Below, in pieces: positions 18,121-26,047 of a stretch of 26,626 nucleotides of DNA (the first letter of the stretch is position 1; the number at the start of each line of letters is the position of its first letter). Origin of the DNA: Methanosphaera sp. rholeuAM6 (GTDB lineage: Archaea; Methanobacteriota; Methanobacteria; Methanobacteriales; Methanobacteriaceae). The notes beneath the pieces were generated by a model that did not search any database, was not told where the DNA came from, and saw nothing but the letters and a program-made list of their open reading frames with translations. The position numbers were made by a program, and so were the translations under genes. The stretch spans positions 4,250 to 30,875 of the forward strand of contig MVAA01000093.1 of NCBI GenBank assembly GCA_003266105.1. Reading direction: 5' to 3'.

Positions 18121-21100
18121 CTAAGCAACCGTTAAAGTAGTTTTAGTACCAGTGTATGCATTATAGGTTGCACTGCCACCATAACCCAACACGTAGGTAA
18201 TCTTATTAGCAACAATTGCCTGAGTAAACAGGAACGTTCCATTCTCATCCGTTTTGGCATAATACGTTTTGCCGTTAAGACTGATTCTGACATTGGTGTT
18301 TTTCACAGCCTTTCCAAGAACATTTTTGAACGTTCCCTTAATTGTCAGTGCCCCGTCACTGTATGAAACATCATCAGCCGTAATCATAAGATCCTGCTTT
18401 TCAACATTGAAAGTTGCGTTGGTTTTATAAGAGTTGTAGTATGAACTTCCACCATAAGATGCTACTATAGTGTTTTCTCCTGCCCTGTTAGCAGCAGTAG
18501 TCCACGTGAATACTCCATTCTTATCTGTTTTGACATATGCATATACGCCGTTAAGCTGCAGTTTAACCTTACTGTTTGCAATTGCCTTACCTGCACCGTT
18601 AGTGAATGTTCCGGTAATGGTCACATTCTCACCATATTTAACTGTTGTAACATCATCTATTGTAATGATACAGTCTGCCTTATCCACAGTGAAAGTTGTG
18701 TTGGCACTTGAAGGATTATACTTATCAGTACCCTCATAGCTTACCGTAATATTGTTGTTGTCACCAATATTTTTCACAACAGTCCTGTATTCAAAGACAC
18801 CATTAACAGTAGTAACATTAACCGAATTACCATTCACAGAAACCGTAACGACCTGATTAGATAAACTGTTACCTTTGGTTGTAGAAAGCACTCCCGTAAT
18901 TGTTACTTCATCATTGAACTGAGCATCAACAACAGGTGAAATTGAAATTGTTGTTTGCTCTGAAGCCGTTAAGTTTTCAAGAATTTCTTCCAATTGAGAA
19001 ATCTTGCCTTCCAGCTCTGCAATTTGCTGTGACTGATTAGCCAGCTGATCTTTAAGATTGTTGTTCTGCTCGGTTAAAGCATTGGTAGTGTTTTCAAGTA
19101 GCTGAGAAATTTCATCATTAGCCTGTGTAAGGTTATTTAACTGTTCTTTGAGTTCATTGTTCTGCTCGGTTAAAGCATTGGTAGTGTTTTCAAGCTGCTG
19201 AGATAACTCTTCATTAGCCTGTGTAAGGTTATTTAACTGTTCTTTGAGTTCATTGTTCTGATCTGTCAAGTTATTGGTTGTGTCATTTAACTGTTGAGCC
19301 AAATCACTGTTAGCCTGTGTAAGATTATTGACCTTATCATTAAGTTCATCAATCTGACCGGTTAAATTATTAGTAGTTTCCTGTAGCTGTTCCTTAAGCT
19401 CATTGTTCTGCTGTGTAAGAGCATTAGTAGTATCATTAAGCTGCTGAGATAACTCATCATTAGCCTGTGCCTGTTGGTCCAGTTTATCAGATAAGTTATT
19501 GTTCTGTTGCTGTAAATCGCTTATAATATTCATTAACTGAGCCAATATTTCATTCTGAAGAGCAAGTTGCTCTTGAAGCTGTTCATTAGCCTTAGTAATT
19601 TCATCAAGCTGATTTAACACATCATTCATGTCATGATCAGTATCACGAATAGTGATTTCCTTAGTGATACTTGTACCGTAAACATCATCATTACCATTGA
19701 ATGTTGCAGTAATAGTGTTCAAGCCAAGAGACGGAGTGTAAGTATAAGTGTACTCACCCTTAGAATCCGTTGACACGAAAACCTTATTACCATTAATATT
19801 TACCGTAACATTGGCATCACCAATTGTGTTACCCTTGCTGTCTTCAAGTTTACCCGTTATGACCAATTCTTCACCATAAACCGGGTCATTAGTTTCAAGT
19901 GTAATCGTTGAATTAAGCATTAAAGACAACTTGACATTACGTGCCAAATCATTATAATAGAAACTACCCGTGTAGTTAGCAACAAGATACTCACTTTCGT
20001 AATTATCAGGGATTGTAACCGTTGCAGTGTAGACACCATTGTTTACACGACCACTTGCAAGCTGAATACCGTCAATTGTGGTGATTGTTACTTTACCGTC
20101 AGTTACGTTATTGTTAAGCTCATCAGTTAAAGCTAAGTTTATACTGGCAGTAGAACCTTCAACTGTAACTTTTGGTGTGATAAGGATATCTGCTTTGGAA
20201 GTGTTTAAAGTGAAAGTTGATGTGTTTCTATTATATGCATCAGTATCTGGGAAAGTTACTGTAATTTTACCTGCATCAAGCCATTCACTGGTAACTAACT
20301 CATTAATGGTAGCAACACCACTAGCAGTCTCTGTAGTGTAAGATAAACGACCAACAGTAAATGTGACATTTGTAGCCTGTACTGGATTACCTTTCTGATT
20401 AAGGAAAGTTGCAGTAATAGTTGCTTCTTCATTCATCTTTGCAGTAAACTCATTAACATCAATTGTAACATTGGATTTAACAACTTCAACATTTATTGAA
20501 GATACATTATTTGCATATCTGATTCCATCATAATACCATACCTTAATAGAATAACTATCAGACCCATCATCATATTCAGCTACAGGAATTTCAACATAGG
20601 TTACACCATTTACTAAATCTTTAATATCTATTAAATAACCGTCATAATAAACTTCAACATAACCTTTACTAACAGGATTACTATTATTCAAATCATTAAC
20701 AGTGATCGTAACTTCTAAGAATTCATCAAATAATACTTGGCTATCACAATCAATTATTATTTGCGTATCATAACCTGGAGAATTATCTTCAACAATATTA
20801 TCTCCAATTACTACACTATCATCACCAACAAGTGAATTAGCAACCAAATAATTGTTTTTTACAATATTGTTATTAGATTCATCATCAAAGACAATAGTAT
20901 TAACAGCTGATGTAGTCACTGTATTGTTTTCAAAGACTAAATTTCGAGTATTAAATACATTTATTACATCACTTGAATTAAATAAACAATTGTTAAATAA
21001 TGTATTAATAGTAGAATTCAAAGTAACTTTAGCATTAAAAGTACAACCATCAAAGGAAATATGGCTCTGATTAACTGTTAAATCCTTGTTGAAAGTACAA

Positions 21101-23100
21101 TTTATGAAGTTAATATAACCAGTTTCAAAGGTAATATCACCTGTGAATAATGCTCCAGTAATATTTGTATCTTCTGAACCATGATCAAATAGGATATTAG
21201 ATTCAATATTACTATATCCTCCAATAGCTATTAAATTAATTTTTCTATCTATGAAAATATTATTTATATAAGCTGATGATGAGCCCATCATTGTTAAGAA
21301 ATTACTGTAATTACTATTAAATTCATAAAACATAACTTCAGAACCATCCTTTACAGAGCTCAAAACATGACCATTATTATCTAATAGTACTTGTTTGAGT
21401 GAAGTTAATACATATGTATCTTCTATAGGATAATCATACAATACGTATGAGTTTTCATCTTTTTGAATATTCTGGGCTGTGGTAATTGTTGAATTAATCA
21501 ATGTAATAAGTACATTTCCTTGAACAGGATTAGTTAAATGTGAATTAACTAATGTTATTGAACTTAAAATCATAGGAACTAAATTATAATCCGTGGTATT
21601 CTCAATGATAATACCATCAACAGTATTAGGACTCATTTCATACAAAACCATAGGATAATCCTTATTAATTAAATTGATTACCAACCTATCCCCACTATTA
21701 AAAACACCACTATTAAAAGCATAAGAAGGCATTCCAGTCATAGCAGAGATATCCATAAAATAATCCCCCATATTATTTTCATTTAAATAATATGTTTTAT
21801 TAGGAATACTTCCACTATTATTATATGAAATTACTTCCGTTGAATTACTTATTGCATCATTTCCAACACCATTAGCACAACTTAATTGATTATTCAATAA
21901 AGTATTATTATCTCCAGTTATTGTTACTGCATAATCTTCATCAGAAGAAATTTCGTTGTTATTTAAGGTATTATTTTCACCATCTACAATGACTTTTTTT
22001 GCTGTGTTGTTCTCAAATATAACGTTGTCATTTATAGTAACATTTTCGATGGAGTTATTATAAGCTTTATTGTAACTGAATGTTGCACTATCAATTGTGT
22101 TGTTGTAAAAAAGTCCATTGAAATTTAATTTGGCTCCTCCGATGACATAATTGTTTCTGAAAGTAATATTGTCTAAATCCGTTACTACTCCATAACTTGC
22201 ATCAGCCCATTGAGGTCCTACAGCACGAATTGCGTTGATATAATTATTTTCAATAATGTGGTCCGATCCTTCCAATACTAATCCCATACATATAGCTAAA
22301 CCCTTACCATCTGGAAATATAGAACGAATGGTATTATTTCTAATAGTAATATTGGTGTTCGTTGAACCACCATATGTAGTTAGATAGAAAACATTACCCA
22401 CATTACCTTCAGTTCCATCGGTTATCACAGTATTGTTTTCAAGTAAACAATTACTTGCTCCGGCTACAACAACATTACTATGACCACCATTATGGATAGT
22501 TTTAAAATAACTGTTAGTGACTGTAATATCATGGGAATTACCCCTAATACTGAAAGATCCTACACCAGACCCAGTATTTTGTTCACAAAGAACCGTTATA
22601 TTGTCAACATGAACATCAAAAGTATTATCAACCCACACTCTTGTATTATGGAATACTATTCCAGTAATGTTTGTACCTGCACTTCCTTCTGAAATTTGGA
22701 ACATACCATTAGTATAATCACCAGAAGTACCTAAAGAGTGTGTATCCAAATCAATGTAAGCATTCTCTGTAGAAGAAATTATATTTAAAGGTTTAGTGAT
22801 ATTTAAAGCGAATCTAGGATTATCTAATTTACCTTGAATATCAATAGTATCCCCCTCAGATACCTTGTCATTAAATTTACCGTCAGTCACGTACTCATCA
22901 AATGAGGATGTGTTAAGTATATGTGTACTTGTACTTTCTTGTTTTACATTTTTAGTATTTAAATCATTTTTAACAATTGCAGAACTATCTGAAAAGGTAT
23001 CTTGTGTATTATTATCAGAAGTTGCTGAAATTGAACTTATACTTATTAGAATAAAAAAGATAATTAAAATACTAAAAACAATTTTAGTATTTTTCATCAT
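18121..23100 (-). CDS. Large adhesin-like protein: beta-helix, Ig-like domains and a coiled-coil stalk
   Basis: 1659 residues from ATG 23100. The frame can be extended 9 nt to a TTG, but ATG 23100 overlaps the previous stop as ATGA, the classic coupled start. Domains in order: signal peptide (about 1-28, IVFSILIIFFILISISSISA); a long parallel beta-helix rich in NNT/NNY turns (about 55-780); four Ig-like domains (about 785-1150); a Gln/Asn/Leu-rich coiled coil (about 1150-1380); and three Ig-like Big_3 domains ending in TYNAYTGTKTTLTVA. There is no C-terminal membrane helix or sorting motif. The end strongly resembles that of the 10512-16079 product. Likely role is surface adhesion with the beta-helix held away from the wall by the stalk. 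Base composition changes within the gene: the beta-helix part is more AT-rich than the Ig/coiled-coil part. It is co-transcribed with the smaller beta-helix gene upstream. Confidence 0.9.
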   Translation of the reverse strand: MMKNTKIVFSILIIFFILISISSISATSDNNTQDTFSDSSAIVKNDLNTKNVKQESTSTHILNTSSFDEYVTDGKFNDKVSEGDTIDIQGKLDNPRFALNITKPLNIISSTENAYIDLDTHSLGTSGDYTNGMFQISEGSAGTNITGIVFHNTRVWVDNTFDVHVDNITVLCEQNTGSGVGSFSIRGNSHDITVTNSYFKTIHNGGHSNVVVAGASNCLLENNTVITDGTEGNVGNVFYLTTYGGSTNTNITIRNNTIRSIFPDGKGLAICMGLVLEGSDHIIENNYINAIRAVGPQWADASYGVVTDLDNITFRNNYVIGGAKLNFNGLFYNNTIDSATFSYNKAYNNSIENVTINDNVIFENNTAKKVIVDGENNTLNNNEISSDEDYAVTITGDNNTLLNNQLSCANGVGNDAISNSTEVISYNNSGSIPNKTYYLNENNMGDYFMDISAMTGMPSYAFNSGVFNSGDRLVINLINKDYPMVLYEMSPNTVDGIIIENTTDYNLVPMILSSITLVNSHLTNPVQGNVLITLINSTITTAQNIQKDENSYVLYDYPIEDTYVLTSLKQVLLDNNGHVLSSVKDGSEVMFYEFNSNYSNFLTMMGSSSAYINNIFIDRKINLIAIGGYSNIESNILFDHGSEDTNITGALFTGDITFETGYINFINCTFNKDLTVNQSHISFDGCTFNAKVTLNSTINTLFNNCLFNSSDVINVFNTRNLVFENNTVTTSAVNTIVFDDESNNNIVKNNYLVANSLVGDDSVVIGDNIVEDNSPGYDTQIIIDCDSQVLFDEFLEVTITVNDLNNSNPVSKGYVEVYYDGYLIDIKDLVNGVTYVEIPVAEYDDGSDSYSIKVWYYDGIRYANNVSSINVEVVKSNVTIDVNEFTAKMNEEATITATFLNQKGNPVQATNVTFTVGRLSYTTETASGVATINELVTSEWLDAGKITVTFPDTDAYNRNTSTFTLNTSKADILITPKVTVEGSTASINLALTDELNNNVTDGKVTITTIDGIQLASGRVNNGVYTATVTIPDNYESEYLVANYTGSFYYNDLARNVKLSLMLNSTITLETNDPVYGEELVITGKLEDSKGNTIGDANVTVNINGNKVFVSTDSKGEYTYTYTPSLGLNTITATFNGNDDVYGTSITKEITIRDTDHDMNDVLNQLDEITKANEQLQEQLALQNEILAQLMNIISDLQQQNNNLSDKLDQQAQANDELSQQLNDTTNALTQQNNELKEQLQETTNNLTGQIDELNDKVNNLTQANSDLAQQLNDTTNNLTDQNNELKEQLNNLTQANEELSQQLENTTNALTEQNNELKEQLNNLTQANDEISQLLENTTNALTEQNNNLKDQLANQSQQIAELEGKISQLEEILENLTASEQTTISISPVVDAQFNDEVTITGVLSTTKGNSLSNQVVTVSVNGNSVNVTTVNGVFEYRTVVKNIGDNNNITVSYEGTDKYNPSSANTTFTVDKADCIITIDDVTTVKYGENVTITGTFTNGAGKAIANSKVKLQLNGVYAYVKTDKNGVFTWTTAANRAGENTIVASYGGSSYYNSYKTNATFNVEKQDLMITADDVSYSDGALTIKGTFKNVLGKAVKNTNVRISLNGKTYYAKTDENGTFLFTQAIVANKITYVLGYGGSATYNAYTGTKTTLTVA
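19042..19329 (-). repeat. Three tandem 96-bp repeats encoding 32-residue coiled-coil units
   Basis: Within the coiled-coil stalk, three units of exactly 32 codons follow one another (19329-19234, 19233-19138, 19137-19042). Each starts NNLTQAN and contains a TTN(A/N)LT(E/D)QNN core. Every unit carries the sequons NLT and N(T/D)T, so potential N-glycosylation sites recur at fixed spacing. More diverged half-units continue upstream to about 19460. The near-identity at DNA level points to recent duplication and potential length variation by slippage or recombination. Confidence 0.85.
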
Positions 23101-24560
23101 AATAACCAATAGTTAGGACTTAAAACGGAATTATATCCATTATCCAAAATTCTAAATCCAGAGCCAATAACATATTTAAGATAATTATAGGTTACAATTG
23201 TATTATTAGTATTTAATAAAATAATATCATAAATGTTCGTATTGTTAGAATCATTTACTATAACCCTATTACCAGTGATAATGTTATAATCTGAAGTTTT
23301 ATTACCGTCACTGACAATTTTTATACCTGTTGTTTCTGGTGGTATTGCTTCATAGGTCCATGGATGTAATTCTCTTGTTGCTCCTGTTACTGTGAAATTA
23401 TTGTCTTTTATTTGACAATAACTTGAATTGTACATACCAAGAGCCATTACAACTTCACCATCAACATCAACTGTATTGTTAAATACTTGTGTACTGTCGG
23501 CTATGTTTAATTCAATTCCATATGTTACATTAGCTGAAAGATCAATGTCATTGAATTCTATTAAGTTGTTTGTTGATTCACTTGCAGTTGGTTTGTAACT
23601 TGAGGATAGTACTATACCATATGCAAATGCTTCATAACCAGTACATTGTCCACTTTCTGCAAAACAGGTTCCTGTAATGGTGTTTCGTCTTAATATTGAG
23701 TTACTTGTTGATGTTAGTTGTATTCCACATATATAATTTCCACTGGTTAAGTTAACTGTATTATTTTCAATAATTACTAAATTGCTAACCCCATACGTAT
23801 TTATACCATAAACATATGGGAAACCTTCTCCAGTAACTATGTTGTTAATTACATTTACATTGTTTGCGTTATTTCGTACTGTTATTGCTTCTCCAGTTCC
23901 TGAACTTGTTCCATTATTTGTTGAATTACAGATATTAACAGTATTTGCATTTATAGTAATGTTATTTCCACCATCAGTTAATATTCCTGATGTTTTTAAT
24001 GCATAAGCCCAGTCAGGTGGAGTATATAAGTCTTGTGGTACTGCACTAATATTAACGTTACAATTTTCAACTAAAGAATTTTGGGTGTTGTTTAATATAA
24101 TACCCATTGTTTCAGTTTCTTCTGTATTTACAACCGTAATATTTGTGTTAATTATTGTTATGTGATTTGAATTTGACAATGCGTTTATTGCAATCGGTTG
24201 AGTTTCATCGTTTACGATGTTTAATCCGTCAATAGTGATGTTATCTCCGTTTAAGTTGAATGCTATGTTGTTGGATTGTGCAACACCACTTGTTATTCTT
24301 ACGTTGCTTGATACATCAAATACTTGATTATCATAGGAACTATCTATAACCACGTCAGTAGTAATCGGATTTACTGATCGGGTGTTTTCTTCGATATTCT
24401 TATCATCATTTATATTATCATAGCTTGTAGCTATTTCATAATTGTTATTTTCTATTGAAATGTCATTTGTCGTATCTTCAGTCACTTCTGCCGCAACTGT
24501 TACGGACATACATAGTACTAAAACTAAACTAAAAATCATCAGTTTGTATTTTAAGTCCAT
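23097..24560 (-). CDS. Secreted parallel beta-helix protein (adhesin-like), without Ig domains
   Basis: 487 residues. The signal peptide covers about 1-24 (LMIFSLVLVLCMSVTVAA, then E). After an acidic, disordered linker (25-65), the rest is right-handed parallel beta-helix of the NosD/PbH1 kind, with repeated turns such as NNITINANTVNI, NVNVINNIVTGEG and VSNLVIIENNTVNL. The sequence is rich in N-x-S/T sequons. There is no C-terminal Ig module, repeat region or membrane anchor: the protein ends shortly after the helix with SVLSPNYWLL. Its TGA overlaps the ATG of the downstream giant gene (ATGA, 23097-23100), so the two are translationally coupled and may act as partners. Alternatively, it could once have been the N-terminal part of a longer adhesin, although the downstream protein has its own signal peptide. 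AGGGGGC lies 7 nt before ATG 24560 as a non-canonical ribosome binding site. Confidence 0.88.
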   Translation of the reverse strand: MDLKYKLMIFSLVLVLCMSVTVAAEVTEDTTNDISIENNNYEIATSYDNINDDKNIEENTRSVNPITTDVVIDSSYDNQVFDVSSNVRITSGVAQSNNIAFNLNGDNITIDGLNIVNDETQPIAINALSNSNHITIINTNITVVNTEETETMGIILNNTQNSLVENCNVNISAVPQDLYTPPDWAYALKTSGILTDGGNNITINANTVNICNSTNNGTSSGTGEAITVRNNANNVNVINNIVTGEGFPYVYGINTYGVSNLVIIENNTVNLTSGNYICGIQLTSTSNSILRRNTITGTCFAESGQCTGYEAFAYGIVLSSSYKPTASESTNNLIEFNDIDLSANVTYGIELNIADSTQVFNNTVDVDGEVVMALGMYNSSYCQIKDNNFTVTGATRELHPWTYEAIPPETTGIKIVSDGNKTSDYNIITGNRVIVNDSNNTNIYDIILLNTNNTIVTYNYLKYVIGSGFRILDNGYNSVLSPNYWLL

Positions 24561-24588
24561 GATATTGCCCCCTTGTACAAAATGAGGA

Positions 24589-24687
24589 TAATAAGATAAC
24601 CTACACGGTTTTTTTTATCTTATTACCTGAGATAATTATTGAAAAGAATAATTAATCCTGTTAGGGAAAAATAATTGTTTAACAATT
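24589..24687 (-). promoter_or_regulatory. Cluster of perfect inverted repeats upstream of the adhesin pair
   Basis: Three perfect inverted repeats lie 29-127 nt before ATG 24560. They are TAATAAGATAA (24589-24599) with TTATCTTATTA (24615-24625), loop 15; TAATTATT (24633-24640) with AATAATTA (24647-24654), loop 6; and AATTGTT-T-AACAATT (24673-24687). The 11-bp pair is the strongest. They could be operators for a dimeric repressor, or hairpins in a transcribed leader. A TATA box cannot be fixed because the whole stretch is A/T-rich. Confidence 0.45.
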
Positions 24688-24846
24688 TGTTATTAAGGAT
24701 TCGTAAGATATTAATCCACCTTTAAAGTATTAAATATTATTTATTAATTATTCCTTTGATATTCAATAATATCCCATAACTTAATAAACAATGAGGTAGA
24801 ATAACTATAAATGTTAGAATAACATTATTGTTTTTCTAATGCCAGT

Positions 24847-24882
24847 GGTAGTAATAGCTAGTGCACAATGACTGTTACTACC
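24847..24882. other. Strong hairpin candidate in the adhesin upstream region
   Basis: GGTAGTAATAG (24847-24857) pairs with CTGTTACTACC (24872-24882), forming an 11-bp stem with a single T/G mismatch that is a wobble pair in RNA. The 14-nt loop contains the palindrome GTGCAC. It is notably GC-richer than its surroundings. It could be part of a long leader RNA, a small RNA, a bidirectional terminator (T-rich sequence follows on the plus side) or a regulator site. Confidence 0.4.
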
Positions 24883-24931
24883 CATTTTTATAATCATCAC
24901 CCGATTATGTTATCAAGCTAATTAATTATTT

Positions 24932-24942
24932 CCCCCCCCCCC
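24932..24942. repeat. Homopolymer of eleven C adjoining a TATA-like element
   Basis: Eleven consecutive C (G on the minus strand) stand in otherwise A/T-dominated DNA. They are immediately followed by TTTATAAATATTT (24943-24955), which on the minus strand reads as a TATA box placed just upstream of the G-run. Such tracts are prone to slipped-strand length change. Its position about 370 nt upstream of the adhesin pair suggests a possible effect on their transcription. Confidence 0.6.
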
Positions 24943-24955
24943 TTTATAAATATTT

Positions 24956-25740
24956 CTATAATTATTGATTTTTTATGAGTATTTTTTTAGTTATTGTTAT
25001 GAATTCATTATATTTAAATACATATGTCATTTTTTGATATAAATTTTACATAATAAAATTTTATGTAAAAACCAATGATAATTAATAAATTAATAATTAT
25101 AAAGATTTAAAACGGCATATTTTAAAATAATTTCTTAAACTTTTCATCAATATTTTAATTTAAACATTGTTTAAAAATGATGCATAAATTAAATGAGAAT
25201 AACTTTTATCATAAAAAAAAATAACTTTAAAGATTGAATGAATAGTTTAAAAAAGTGTTTTTTTAATATTATCAAAACTAAATATTTTTTTAATAATTAT
25301 AGCATTAATGTATATTAATATCAAGTTATAACTAGATAACATTCAGTATTTTTAGAGTTTAAGTTTTTTATTTCGATGACGTTTTCTTAGCATTTAAATA
25401 TGATTTTTTCAACATTATATCATAGCAGCAATAGATTAATACACATACAACTACACAATATCATAAGAACGGGCACATATTATTTTATATGTATCATGAT
25501 AACATTTTTCACATAGCTACTTCTTTTCTAAAAATTATTTTCATTTTGTCCTGATATTGGATAGATGGATGTCAATTTAAGTTAGGTTGTTTGTTTTTTC
25601 TTGTTTTTTAAGATTTTTTTGATTTTTAAATTAAAAATTTATATATGGACCATGATATAGATAGAATCATCCAAAGGGTATAAGTCATTATTGATTTTAA
25701 ATATAAAGCAAGAATAGTTGAATATTTTCAAGTAAAATTA
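24956..25740. other. Very AT-rich gene-free stretch
   Basis: No reading frame with a credible start, no tRNA and no recognisable element is seen. The only clear structure is a perfect 10-bp inverted repeat, TTTTACATAA (25044-25053) with TTATGTAAAA (25061-25070), loop 7. A TATA-like TTTATATATGG (25638-25648) near the right end may be the promoter of the short ORF that follows. Confidence 0.4.
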
Positions 25741-25758
25741 ATTGAGGGGTGTGTCCTG

Positions 25759-25890
25759 ATGAATTATATGAATAAAAAGGTAACTTTTCTAAAGAATGAT
25801 GGAAAATGTAATTTTACGTACATAACACCAAATAACATTCTAACTACAAACAAACATGTTTCTAAAATTGCAAATTCTAAAACAAACTAA
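25759..25890 (+). CDS. Short ORF (43 codons) with a good ribosome binding site, function unknown
   Basis: ATG 25759 is preceded by GAGGGGTG (25744-25751) at 7 nt, the best Shine-Dalgarno-like site in this gene-poor region. A second ATG follows three codons later (25768). The frame encodes a 43-residue basic peptide (KKVTFLKNDGKCNFTYITPN in the middle) with one cysteine, no signal peptide and no membrane helix, and stops at 25890. A TATA-like box at 25638-25645 could give a leader of about 90 nt. No family is recognised. It may be a true small protein, a leader peptide, or the stump of a decayed gene. Confidence 0.35.
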   Translation: MNYMNKKVTFLKNDGKCNFTYITPNNILTTNKHVSKIANSKTN

Positions 25891-26047
25891 TTTTATATTT
25901 TTTAAACTCTTTTTATATATTATACATCTTAATACCTGTTTTTATCGTTTAAACTTTTGATTTATTGATTGTTTCTGTGTATTTTTCCTATTTTTCTGTT
26001 GTGTTTTTTACTCATTTTTATTAATTTATTAAAAATTAGTGTTACTG
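25891..26047. other. T-rich intergenic stretch
   Basis: The plus strand is strongly T-rich here (for example TTTTATATTTTTTAAACTC just after the short ORF), as expected of an archaeal oligo-T terminator. Beyond that no feature is visible before the ATPase promoter repeats. Confidence 0.3.

Noticed and set aside
19042..19460. A CRISPR-like array, suggested by regularly spaced repeats
   Set aside because: The repeats are contiguous 96-bp units in frame within a protein gene, with no unique spacers between short repeats, and they encode a coiled coil.
23101..23109. TTG at 23109 as the start of the large adhesin
   Set aside because: It lacks a ribosome binding site and ATG 23100 forms the standard ATGA overlap with the preceding stop. 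The signal peptide is unchanged either way.
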